Shown: one piece after another, positions 1 to 8,100 of the stretch
How positions within the stretch are numbered: the first letter of the stretch is position 1
How the letters are laid out: each line of letters starts with the position of its first letter
Origin: Acidimicrobiia bacterium
GTDB taxonomy: Bacteria > Actinomycetota > Acidimicrobiia > IMCC26256 > BP-133
DNA: 10,615 bases
Direction of reading: 5' to 3'
NCBI GenBank assembly: GCA_025934385.1
Contig: JAICYE010000039.1
Location: 1 to 10,615, forward strand
Program-made: the position numbers and the translations under genes
Notes under the pieces: generated by a model
Database searches by the model: none
What the model was told of the DNA's origin: nothing
The model's input: only the letters and a program-made list of their open reading frames with translations

Positions 1-1529
1 AACGACACGGTCACGCCGCCGCCGGCGTCCATGGCGATGGCCACGGTTTCGGCGTTGCCGTCCTTGGGCCGCGTCGCCGCCCGGCGCTCCGGCGGGTCGA
101 CCAGCGTGATGTAGCCCATGTTCGAGGCCGACGGCTCGACCACACAGGCCAGACCGATCCCGAGCACCCGCCCGTCCGGAGATGCGCCGCGCTTGGCCGC
201 ACTCTGTGCGGCTGAGCGCGGTCGACGCTCCTCCTGCTCCCGCCGCAGCCGGTCGTAACCCGCCAGCTCCAGCGCCCGTTCGAAGCAGGCGCCGTAGTCG
301 CCGGAGTCGTAGACGCCGCCGGCCGGCGCCCGGTAGGGCATGGCCGAGGCCGGCACGAGGTTGCGGCGGGCGACGTCGGCGGGGTCGAGGCCGAGCCGGG
401 CGGCGGCGATGGCCATCGTCCGCTCCAGGGCGAACGACAGCTGCGGGCCGCCGAACCCCCGGTTGAGCCCGGTGGGGCAGCGGTTGGTGACGACGACCCG
501 GCTGCGGACGTCGACGTTGCGGACCTGGTACGGCCCGGTGATGCAGCCGTGCATCCGGTACAGCGTGGCCGGCTCCGGCGCCCGCACGTAGGCGCCGACG
601 TCGTCGACGAGGTCGAGCCGGAGGGCCACGAGTTCCCCGTCCGCCCGGAAGCCCGCCTCCACCGCCGTGAGCCGCTCCGTGGCCGCCGACGTCAGCAGAT
701 GCTCGACCCGGTCCTCCGTCCACCGCACCGGGACGCCGAAGCGGCGAGACGCCAGCGCCATCAGCACCACCGTCGTGAACACGCCGGCCTTCACGCCGAA
801 CGAGCCCCCGGAGTCGGGCGGCGACACCAGCCGCAGCCTCCCGGGCGGGATCCCCAAGGCGGCGGCGGCGACGCCGTGGAGCGTGAACGGCCCCTGGAAG
901 TTCGACCAGGCCGTGACCGAACCGGTGGCGGAGTCCCAGGCGCAGATCACCCCGGCGCACTCGACCGGCGTGCACGACGAGCGGGGGTGGCGGAACCGGC
1001 GCCGGACCACGAGGTCGGCGCCGGCCAGCGCGCCGACCGCATCGCCGTAGGAGAATGCCCGGTCGGAGACGACGTTGCCGCCCACCGCCTCGTGCAGCAC
1101 CGGGGCGCCGTCCACCAGCGCCGCCTCCGGCGACGCCGCCACCGGCCGCGGCGAGTACTCCACGGCCACGAGCTCGGCGGCGTCCTCGGCGACGTAGCGG
1201 TCCCCGGCCACCACCACCGCCACCGGTTCGCCGACGTAGCGGACCCGGTCGACGGCGGCGGCCCAGTGCTGCACCGCCCGGCCGATGGCCGACGGGAACG
1301 GGCGGGACAGCGCGGCGACGTCGGCGCCGGTCAGCACGCCGATGACGCCGGGCACCTCGAGCGCCGCCGACACGTCGACCGCCACGAGGTCGGCGTGGGC
1401 CTCGGTCGAGCGCACGACGGCCGCCTCGGCGATGCGGGGCAGCGGGGCGAGGTCGTCCATGAACCAGCCCTCGCCCCGCAGAAGGGCCTCGTCCTCCAGC
1501 CGTTCGACGGAGCGCCCGACCCAGGTCAT
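1..1529 (-). CDS. CoxL-like molybdopterin-binding subunit of a xanthine dehydrogenase/aldehyde oxidase family enzyme (partial, C-terminus missing)
   Basis: This is the large subunit of a molybdenum hydroxylase, the family that oxidises CO, aldehydes, purines or N-heterocycles using a Mo-molybdopterin cytosine dinucleotide centre. The frame is open for 509 codons from ATG at 1529 to the left edge. The full family length is about 750-800 residues, so the C-terminal part with the usual catalytic Glu lies outside. Visible landmarks are the N-terminal VGRSVERLED, the hammerhead-domain motif YVGEPVAVVVA from residue 98, the cofactor-binding GGSFGVK at 241-247, and the active-site loop GLNRGFGGPQ at 354-363. 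The loop lacks the AYRCSFR signature of true (form I) CO dehydrogenase, so the substrate is unknown and calling it a CO dehydrogenase would be unsafe. No Tat or Sec signal is seen, which suggests a cytoplasmic protein. The start codon shares a base with the stop of the upstream cupredoxin gene (TGATG), pointing to translational coupling. FeS and FAD subunit genes would be expected nearby but are not in view. Confidence 0.9.
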   Translation of the reverse strand, partial: MTWVGRSVERLEDEALLRGEGWFMDDLAPLPRIAEAAVVRSTEAHADLVAVDVSAALEVPGVIGVLTGADVAALSRPFPSAIGRAVQHWAAAVDRVRYVGEPVAVVVAGDRYVAEDAAELVAVEYSPRPVAASPEAALVDGAPVLHEAVGGNVVSDRAFSYGDAVGALAGADLVVRRRFRHPRSSCTPVECAGVICAWDSATGSVTAWSNFQGPFTLHGVAAAALGIPPGRLRLVSPPDSGGSFGVKAGVFTTVVLMALASRRFGVPVRWTEDRVEHLLTSAATERLTAVEAGFRADGELVALRLDLVDDVGAYVRAPEPATLYRMHGCITGPYQVRNVDVRSRVVVTNRCPTGLNRGFGGPQLSFALERTMAIAAARLGLDPADVARRNLVPASAMPYRAPAGGVYDSGDYGACFERALELAGYDRLRREQEERRPRSAAQSAAKRGASPDGRVLGIGLACVVEPSASNMGYITLVDPPERRAATRPKDGNAETVAIAMDAGGGVTVS

Positions 1530-2626
1530 CAACCCACTTGGACCGTACCTGCCATCCCGGGGTGCAGCAGGCAGAGGTAGGGATAGGTGCCGGCCTTGGT
1601 GAACGTCAGCGAGAAGCCGTTGACGGGGAAGAACGGCTTCGGGCCGAGGACCCCCGAATGGGCGACGCCGCCGGCGAACCGGGAGCCGGATTTCGCCCCG
1701 GTGGGCAGGAAGGCGTTCGGCTCGTCGGGGCTCTTGAACGGCGGATTGAAGCTGATGGTATGGGGCATGTACGGGCTGCCGTCGGTCCAGCTGACCGTCT
1801 GCCCGACCTTGATCGACACGGTCTCCGGGGTGAACCTGTTGACGGCCACCACCTTGTCACCCCAGCTGGCGGTGACGGTGGCGCCGTTGGCGGTGGGGAC
1901 GGCGGCCGGGACGGCGATCCCCGCGGCCTGGGTCTTGGCGTCGCCGAGTTCCTTGTCGGCGGCGGCGGAAACCTGGGCCGGCGAGAGGCGTTCGGCGTCG
2001 GTGCCGACGACGTTCAGCGTCGACTGCATAAAGGGGTGGAGCAGGCAGGTGATGGTGTAGGAGCCGGGGGCGATGGTGGCGGCCAGCTTGACCGTCGCCG
2101 TCTTCGGCCCCGCTTCGGGCGGCGCGGCGGGGAAGAGGATCTGGCCCGAGTTCCAGAACCCCTGCCCGGTGAACTCCGGGGCGGCGGCGGACTTCGCCGG
2201 AGCCGACGGGCACGACAGCAGATCGGGCCCGGCGGGCTGGGTGGTGAAGCACGGCCCGAACACCGTGGCGTTCGGCTGGCCGGCCTTCGTCACCAGCGCG
2301 GGCGAATCGGTCCGGTCGCCCTTCACCCCGAAGGTGACGGTGTGGATGTCGTTCGAGGACCGGTTCTCGAAGACGAGGGTGTCGCCCGGTCGCACCGAGA
2401 CGGTCTTCGGGAAGAACGCGCCGTAGACGAGGTTCTCCGCCCCGAGCGTCGAGTTCCCGTCCACCACCACGTTGTAGGTCTGCGGCCCGGTGACCGCCGG
2501 GGCCGTGGTCCCGGTCGAGCCCACCTTGTCGGCGGCCTTCCCGGCGGAGTCTGAGCTGCAGGAAGTTCCAACCAGCAACGGGACGACTCCCAGGGCGACG
2601 ATCGGCAACAGCCTTCTGGCTCGCAT
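1529..2626 (-). CDS. Probable lipoprotein with two tandem plastocyanin/amicyanin-like cupredoxin domains
   Basis: This 365-residue protein is predicted to be exported and to bind two type-1 (blue) copper ions for electron transfer. Residues 1-23 form an Arg-rich, hydrophobic signal peptide ending in a lipobox-like VGTSC with Cys23. The box is imperfect (Gly at -3), so lipidation is likely but not certain. A Ser/Thr/Gly/Ala-rich linker follows. Domain 1 (about 50-207) has copper ligands His95, Cys194, His197 and Met200. Domain 2 (about 249-365) has His289, Cys352, His355 and Met358. Both end in a short Cys-x2-His-x2-Met loop (CLLHPFM and CLLHPGM), the spacing of amicyanin rather than plastocyanin. 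Domain 1 carries a long insertion with an extra pair, Cys126 and Cys139, that could form a disulfide. The start at 2626 is favoured by a strong ribosome-binding site and the signal peptide; the frame stays open further upstream, but that part lies antisense to ilvD and reads as a shadow. The gene is probably co-transcribed with the CoxL-like gene that follows. The partner and electron donor are unknown. Confidence 0.9.
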   Translation of the reverse strand: MRARRLLPIVALGVVPLLVGTSCSSDSAGKAADKVGSTGTTAPAVTGPQTYNVVVDGNSTLGAENLVYGAFFPKTVSVRPGDTLVFENRSSNDIHTVTFGVKGDRTDSPALVTKAGQPNATVFGPCFTTQPAGPDLLSCPSAPAKSAAAPEFTGQGFWNSGQILFPAAPPEAGPKTATVKLAATIAPGSYTITCLLHPFMQSTLNVVGTDAERLSPAQVSAAADKELGDAKTQAAGIAVPAAVPTANGATVTASWGDKVVAVNRFTPETVSIKVGQTVSWTDGSPYMPHTISFNPPFKSPDEPNAFLPTGAKSGSRFAGGVAHSGVLGPKPFFPVNGFSLTFTKAGTYPYLCLLHPGMAGTVQVG

Positions 2627-2628
2627 GG

Positions 2629-2637
2629 CTCCCCCTT
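2629..2637 (-). promoter_or_regulatory. Ribosome-binding site of the cupredoxin lipoprotein gene
   Basis: On the minus strand the purine run AAGGGGGAG lies two bases before the ATG at 2626, with its AAGGGG core five bases away. It fixes the start of the cupredoxin gene. It contrasts with the neighbouring plus-strand genes, which show no such motif. Confidence 0.7.
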
Positions 2638-2649
2638 CTCTCGGGGCCC

Positions 2650-2655
2650 TACCCT
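2650..2655 (+). promoter_or_regulatory. Probable -10 element of a leaderless ilvD promoter
   Basis: TACCCT fits the actinobacterial -10 consensus TANNNT and ends seven bases before the ilvD ATG at 2663. Transcription starting the usual 6-8 bases after a -10 box would begin at or next to the ATG, giving a leaderless mRNA. This fits the absence of any Shine-Dalgarno-like purine run before ilvD. No clear -35 hexamer is seen. Confidence 0.5.
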
Positions 2656-2679
2656 GTCGTCCATGGCCGACGAGCACAA
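2651..2679 (-). promoter_or_regulatory. Possible sigma-70-type promoter for the cupredoxin-CoxL unit
   Basis: Read on the minus strand there is TTGTGC (2679-2674), a 17-base spacer and CAGGGT (2656-2651). This is followed, about 25 bases downstream, by the lipoprotein ATG and its ribosome-binding site. The -35 half matches TTGNNN well. The -10 half lacks the first T of TANNNT, so this is a weak call. The element lies partly inside the start of ilvD and overlaps the proposed ilvD -10 box on the opposite strand. Confidence 0.3.
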
Positions 2680-4345
2680 GCCCCGTAGCAAGGATGTCAC
2701 CGAGGGGATGGAGCGGGCTCCGGCCCGGGCCATGCTCCGGGCCGTGGGCATGGGCGACGACGACTGGGGCCGGTCCCAGGTCGGCATCGCCTCCTCCTGG
2801 AACGAGGTCACGCCCTGCAACCTGCCGCTGGCCCGGCTGGCCAAGGCGGCCAAGGAGGGTGTGAAGGCGGCCGGCGGCTTCCCGCTGGAGTTCACCACCA
2901 TCGCCGTCTCCGACGGCATCTCGATGGGCACGGAGGGGATGCGGGCGTCGCTGTCGTCCCGGGAGCTGATCGCCGACTCGGTCGAGTGCATGATGCACGG
3001 CGAGCGCTTCGACGGCATGGTCACGCTGGCCGGCTGCGACAAGAGCCTCCCCGGCATGCTCATGGCCTGCGCCCGGCTCAACCTGCCGGCGGTGTTCCTC
3101 TACGGCGGCTCGATCATGCCCGGCCGCTACGCCGAGCGGGACATCAGCATCCAGGACGTCTTCGAGGCCGTCGGCGCCTGCGCCGCCGGCCTCATCAGCC
3201 GCGACGACCTCGGCGACATCGAGCGGGCCGCCTGCCCCGGCGAGGGATCCTGCGCCGGCATGTTCACCGCCAACACGATGTCGTCGATCGGCGAGGCCAT
3301 CGGCATGTCGCTGCCGGGTTCGGCGACGCCCCCGGCCATCGACCCCCGCCGCGACGCCCTGGCCCACGCCTCCGGCGAGGCCGTCATGAACCTCCTCCGG
3401 CTCGGGATCCGGCCCCGGCAGATCATGACGAGGGAGGCGTTCGAGAACGCCATCGCCGTGTCGATGGCGCTGGGCGGATCCACCAATGCAGTCCTGCACC
3501 TCCTCGCCATCGCCCACGAGGCCCGCGTCGACCTCGTCATCGACGACTTCGACCGCATCTCCCGCCAGGTGCCCCACATCGGCGACACCAAGCCCGCCGG
3601 CCGGTACCACATGGTCGACCTCGACCGGATCGGCGGCATTCCCGTCGTCATGCGGGAGCTGCTCGAGGCGGACCTCCTCCATGGCGACTGCCTCACCGTG
3701 ACCGGGAAGACCGTGGCCGAGAACCTCGACGCCCTCAACCCCGGCCCGCCCGACGGGAGGGTCCTCCGCCCGCTGGCCGAGCCGATGCACCCCCAGGGCG
3801 GGACGGGCATCCTCTACGGCTCGCTGGCCCCCGAGGGGGCGGTCGTAAAGATCGCCGGGATGGACGGGCTGCGCTTCGAGGGGAATGCCCGGGTCTTCGA
3901 CGATGAAACAGACTGCATGAGTTACGTGACCGGCGGGCGCTGCCAGCCGGGCGACGTCCTCATCATCCGCTACGAGGGCCCGAAGGGCGGCCCGGGGATG
4001 CGGGAGATGCTGGCCGTCACGGCCGCCGTCAAGGGGACGGGCCACTCGAAGGACGTCGCCCTCGTCACCGACGGCCGCTTCTCCGGCGCCACCCACGGCT
4101 TCTCGGTGGCCCACGTCGCCCCGGAGGCGACCGACGGCGGGCCGATCGCCTTCGTGGAGGACGGCGACCCGGTGGTGATCGACGTACCCAACCGCAAACT
4201 CGACATCCTCGTCGACGAGGCGACGATGGCCAAGCGGCGGGAGGGCTGGAAGCCCAAGGATCCCCGCTACACCAGCGGCTTCCTGGCCAAGTACGCCCAC
4301 CTGGTGCAGTCGGCGTCCCGGGGGGCGATCACCAACATCGGCTGA
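2663..4345 (+). CDS. ilvD: Dihydroxy-acid dehydratase
   Basis: IlvD dehydrates 2,3-dihydroxy-isovalerate and 2,3-dihydroxy-3-methylvalerate to the 2-keto acids that precede valine, leucine and isoleucine, in the cytoplasm. The 560-residue length is normal for the IlvD/Edd family. The three cysteines expected to hold the Fe-S cluster are present: Cys52 in NEVTPCN, Cys125 in GCDKSLPG and Cys197 in [14 protein letters not shown]. Lys127 next to Cys125 is the conserved lysine near the Mg site. The C-terminal [19 protein letters not shown] contains Ser474, the proposed catalytic base. Nothing looks truncated. The ATG at 2663 gives the standard N-terminus and lies just after a -10-like box, with no ribosome-binding site. 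No other ilv or leu genes are in view. The glycosylase gene starts five bases after the stop, so the two are likely co-transcribed. Confidence 0.97.
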   Translation: MADEHKPRSKDVTEGMERAPARAMLRAVGMGDDDWGRSQVGIASSWNEVTPCNLPLARLAKAAKEGVKAAGGFPLEFTTIAVSDGISMGTEGMRASLSSRELIADSVECMMHGERFDGMVTLAGCDKSLPGMLMACARLNLPAVFLYGGSIMPGRYAERDISIQDVFEAVGACAAGLISRDDLGDIERAACPGEGSCAGMFTANTMSSIGEAIGMSLPGSATPPAIDPRRDALAHASGEAVMNLLRLGIRPRQIMTREAFENAIAVSMALGGSTNAVLHLLAIAHEARVDLVIDDFDRISRQVPHIGDTKPAGRYHMVDLDRIGGIPVVMRELLEADLLHGDCLTVTGKTVAENLDALNPGPPDGRVLRPLAEPMHPQGGTGILYGSLAPEGAVVKIAGMDGLRFEGNARVFDDETDCMSYVTGGRCQPGDVLIIRYEGPKGGPGMREMLAVTAAVKGTGHSKDVALVTDGRFSGATHGFSVAHVAPEATDGGPIAFVEDGDPVVIDVPNRKLDILVDEATMAKRREGWKPKDPRYTSGFLAKYAHLVQSASRGAITNIG

Positions 4346-4350
4346 AAGCC

Positions 4351-5136
4351 TTGCCGGAGCTCATCGAGGTCGAACGGTACCGCCGGCTGGCCGAGCAGGC
4401 GCTGGAGCGCCAGATCGTCGAGGTCGTGGCGCCCGACTCCTGGTGGCTGAAGGGCGGGCTGGCGGCCGGCGTCCTGTCCGACGCCCTCGTCGGGCGGCAT
4501 TTCCTGGCCGCCCGACGCACCGGCAAGCGGCTCATGCTCGACACCAGCGCCGCCGGGCCCGTCCTCGGCCTCAAGTTCGGCATGACCGGCCGGCTGCTGG
4601 TCGACGGCTCGGCCGGCGTCGACAAGCTGGAGTACTCGTCGAACCGCGACGTCGAGGCCTGGGACCGGCTCGTCGTCCGCTTCGCCGACGGCGGCGATCT
4701 CCGGGTGCGCGATCCCCGCCGCCTCGGCGGCGCCGAGCTCGACCCCCCCGAGCACCGGCTCGGCCCCGACGCCGCCGGCCTCACGCTGGCCGGCCTCCGG
4801 AAGGTCCTCGGCGAGAGCCGCATCGCCCTCAAGGCTCGGCTCATGGACCAGTCGAAGGTCGCCGGACTCGGCAACCTCCTCGTCGACGAGGCGCTGTTCC
4901 AGGCTGGCCTCGACCCCGCCCGCCCGGCCGGCGGGCTCGACGACCAGGAGCTGAAGAGCCTGCACAAGGCGATCCGGGCGACGCTGCGGAACCTCACGAA
5001 ACGGGGCGGTTCCCACACCGGCGCGCTGCAGCCCTTCCGCCACCGCGAGGGCGTCTGCCCGCTCGACGGCGCGCCCCTCCTCAGGCGGACGATCGGCGGC
5101 CGGACCACCTATTCCTGCCCCGTACATCAGTTGTAA
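4351..5136 (+). CDS. Fpg/Nei family DNA glycosylase/AP lyase with a variant zinc finger
   Basis: This enzyme family excises oxidised bases from DNA (such as 8-oxoguanine or formamidopyrimidines in Fpg, oxidised pyrimidines in Nei) and cleaves the resulting abasic site. The 261 residues start at a TTG. That start is required because it places Pro2 (the Schiff-base nucleophile) and Glu3 in MPELIEVE exactly as in the family. Other hallmarks are Lys59 in TGKRLML (the beta-hairpin lysine), GMTGRLLVDG, DPRRLGG, and the helix-two-turn-helix segment around VAGLGNLLVDEALFQAGLDP with Asn175. The C-terminal finger retains GGRTTY with its DNA-contacting Arg. Its ligands read Cys236, Asp239, Cys256 and His259 instead of the usual four Cys. 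The N-terminus resembles Fpg (MutM) more than Nei, but substrate cannot be assigned. There is no good ribosome-binding site; the start five bases after the ilvD stop suggests reinitiation. Confidence 0.92.
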   Translation: MPELIEVERYRRLAEQALERQIVEVVAPDSWWLKGGLAAGVLSDALVGRHFLAARRTGKRLMLDTSAAGPVLGLKFGMTGRLLVDGSAGVDKLEYSSNRDVEAWDRLVVRFADGGDLRVRDPRRLGGAELDPPEHRLGPDAAGLTLAGLRKVLGESRIALKARLMDQSKVAGLGNLLVDEALFQAGLDPARPAGGLDDQELKSLHKAIRATLRNLTKRGGSHTGALQPFRHREGVCPLDGAPLLRRTIGGRTTYSCPVHQL

Positions 5137-5160
5137 AGGCGGTGCACGGAGAGTGCGATC

Positions 5161-5166
5161 TAACGT
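5161..5166 (+). promoter_or_regulatory. Probable -10 element of a leaderless glutamate dehydrogenase promoter
   Basis: TAACGT matches TANNNT and ends six bases before the ATG at 5173, so the first transcribed base would be at or next to the A of the start codon. The 36-bp spacer has no Shine-Dalgarno-like motif near the ATG and no obvious -35. A small inverted repeat, GCAC (5144-5147) and GTGC (5153-5156), lies just upstream; it is too short and U-poor to call a terminator. Confidence 0.5.
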
Positions 5167-5172
5167 TCCCGC

Positions 5173-8100
5173 ATGACCGTGCCGATGCAGGACGCCCGCC
5201 ACAGCCTGCTGGACCGGGCCACGGCCTACGTCCGGTCCCGGCTCCACGGGCCGGCGGCCCGGACGGCCGAGCAGTTCGTCCGGGCGTACTGGGAACGGGT
5301 CCCGGCCGAGGACCTCGCCGGTCGCGACCCCGTCGATCTGGCCGGCGCCGCCCTGGCCCACCACCACCTGGCCGAGCGGCGCCCGCCGGGTACGGCCAAG
5401 GTCCGGGTCTACACCCCCACGTTCGACGACCACGGCTGGGCCTCGACGCACTCGGTGGTCGAGGTCGTCGTCGACGACATGCCGTTCCTGCTCGACTCGG
5501 TCTCGATGGAGCTCGTCCGCCGGGGCTGCGGGCTCCATCTGGTGGTGCACCCGGTCATCGACGGCGTGGCCTTCCTCCACGTCGAGATCGACCGCCAGCC
5601 GCCCGGAGAACGGATGGAGGCGCTCCGGGACGGCCTCCGGGCGGTGCTCGACGACGTGCGGGCGGCGGTGGAGGACTGGGCGGCCATGCGGGCCCGGGCC
5701 CAGACCGTGGCGGCCGAGCTGCAGGAACGGCCGCCGCCGGGCGACGCCCGGGAGATCTCGGAGGCGAGGGACTTCCTGCGGTTCCTGGCCGATGACCACT
5801 TCGTGTTCCTGGGCTTCCGGGAGTACGAGTTCGTCCGCTCCGGAGACGACGACGCCAGCGGCGACACGCTGCGGCCGGTGCCGGGCTCGGGGCTGGGCAT
5901 CCTGCGCGACGACCCGTCGGCCGACCCGGCCGCGCCGTCCCGCAGCTTCGGCCGCGTTCCCGCTGAGCTGCGCCGGCAGTCGCCGCCGATCCAGCCGCTG
6001 ATCCTGACCAAGGCCGCCGCCCGGGCCACTGTCCACCGCCCGACGGCCCTCGACTACGTCGGCGTGAAGCGCTACGGGCCCGACGGCACGGTGACCGGGG
6101 AACGCCGGTTCCTCGGCCTCTACACGTCGACGATGCAGAAGGCGCCGACCGCCGACATCCCCGTCCTGCGCCGCACGGTGGCGGCGGTCGTCGACCGGGC
6201 CGGCTTCGCCCCCGCCTCCCACGACGCCAAGGCCCTGGCCGAGGTGATCGAGGCCCTGCCCCGGCTGGAACTGCTCGAGGTCACCGCCGACGAGCTCTAC
6301 GAGACCGCCCTCGGCATCCTCGCTCTCCAGGAGCGCCAGAGGGTGCGGCTCTTCGCCCGGCGCGACCGCTTCGGCCGCCACTGGAGCTGCCTCGTCTTCG
6401 TGCCGCTCGAGCGCTACACCCAGGCCGTCCGCCACCGGATCACCGAGATCCTGCTCGCCGCCTTCGCCGGCACCGGCTTCGAGTACCACGCCCAGGTGGG
6501 GGAGTCGGTGCTGGCCCGGCTGCACTTCATCGTCCGGACCGACCCGGCCGCCGGCGCCGGGGCCGCCCCCGACCTCGAGGTGGTCGAGGCCCGCATCGCG
6601 GAGGCCACCCGCTCGTGGGCCGACGACCTCTCCGAGGCGTTGCTCGAGGCCCAGGGCGAGGAACGGGGCCTGGCCCTGCTACGCCGCTACGGCAGCGCAT
6701 TCCCCGCCGCGTATCGCGACGACTTCCCGGCCCGGGCGGCGGTGGCCGACATCGCCCGCATGGAGTCCTGCACCGAGGGCGGCAGCGGCGACATCGGCCT
6801 CAGCCTGGCCCAGCCGCTGGAGGCGGAGGGGCTGCTGCGCTTCAAGCTCTTCTCCGCCGGCCGGCCCCTGCCGCTGTCCGACGTGCTCCCGCTGCTGGAG
6901 AACATGGGCGTGCGGGTGGTCGACCAGCGGCCCTACGAGGTCCGCCCGTCCGGCGGCGCCGGGACGATGTGGATCCACGACTTCGGGCTCCGACCAGCCG
7001 GAGACGACCTCGAACCCGACGGCGTGAAGGGCACCTTCACGCAGGCCTTCGCCGCCGTCTGGCGGGGCGAGGCGGAGAACGACGGGTTCAACCGGCTGGT
7101 GCTCGGCGCCGGCCTCACCGGCCGGGAGGTGGCGATCCTCCGGGCCTACAGCAAGTATCTGCGCCAGGTCGGCTCGGCCTTCTCCCAGGCCTACATGGAG
7201 CGGACGCTGGCCGCCAACCCCCACGTCGCCCGGCTGCTGGTCGAGTTGTTCCACGCCCGCTTCGACCCGGCCCGGCTGCCCGACCCGGAGGACGAGGCCA
7301 GCGTGCTGGGCAAGCGGCTCGAGGCGGCCATCGACGCCGTCGCCAGCCTCGACGAGGACCGCATCCTCCGCTCGTTCCTGGCCCTGGTGCAGGCGACGCT
7401 GCGGACCAACTGGTTCCAGAGCCGCCCGGCGGGCCACCCGGTGGCCTTCAAGCTCGACCCGGCCCAGGTGCCCGACCTGCCGCTGCCCCGGCCGAGGTAC
7501 GAGATCTTCGTGTGCTCGCCCCGGGTGGAGGGCGTCCACCTGCGGGGCGGGCGGGTGAGCCGGGGCGGCCTGCGGTGGTCGGACCGCCGGGAGGACTTCC
7601 GCACCGAGGTCCTCGGCCTGATGAAGGCCCAGATGGTGAAGAACGCCGTCATCGTGCCGGTCGGCGCCAAGGGCGGCTTCGTCATGAAGCGGCCGCCGAC
7701 CGCACCGGCCGGTGGGCCGGCGGATCGGGAGGCGATCGCCGCCGAGGTGGCCGCCTGCTACCGCGACTTCGTCTCGGCGCTCCTCGACCTGACCGACAAC
7801 ATCGCCGGCGGCGAGATCGTCCATCCGCCGGCGGTCTACGCCTACGACGGCGACGACCCCTACCTCGTCGTGGCGGCCGACAAGGGGACGGCGACGTTCT
7901 CCGACCTGGCCAACTCGATCTCCGCCGAGTACGGCTTCTGGCTCGGCGACGCCTTCGCCTCGGGCGGCTCGTCCGGCTACGACCACAAGAAGATGGGCAT
8001 CACCGCCAAGGGCGCCTGGGAATCGGTGAAGCGCCACTTCCGGGACTTCGCCGTCGATGCCGACACCGCGCCGATCACCGTGGTGGGCATCGGTGACATG

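Noticed and set aside
1..1529. Annotation as aerobic CO dehydrogenase large subunit (coxL)
   Set aside because: The AYRCSFR active-site signature is absent, so only membership of the broader molybdenum hydroxylase family is supported.
549..1580. 343-codon plus-strand open frame on the left
   Set aside because: It is codon-by-codon antisense to the CoxL-like gene, whose motifs (YVGEPVAV, GGSFGVK, RGFGGPQ) are clear. The composition is Arg/His/Gly-rich.
2627..4300. Long minus-strand open frame running through ilvD and continuous with the cupredoxin gene, which would give a 923-residue protein
   Set aside because: The upstream half is antisense to the clearly real ilvD and reads as low-complexity Gly/Ala/Val/Asp/His/Arg-rich sequence. 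The true start at 2626 has a ribosome-binding site and signal peptide.
5141..5160. Small inverted repeat (GCAC/GTGC with a five-base loop) as a terminator after the glycosylase gene
   Set aside because: The stem is only four base pairs and no T-run follows. It could equally be chance.
4267..6525. 752-codon minus-strand open frame
   Set aside because: It is antisense to the glycosylase and dehydrogenase genes, has shadow-type composition and no recognisable domain. Long antisense frames are expected at this GC content.
6615..8096. 493-codon plus-strand open frame inside the glutamate dehydrogenase gene
   Set aside because: It is a frame-shifted shadow rich in Arg, Gly and Pro, while the overlapping frame carries the dehydrogenase signature motifs.
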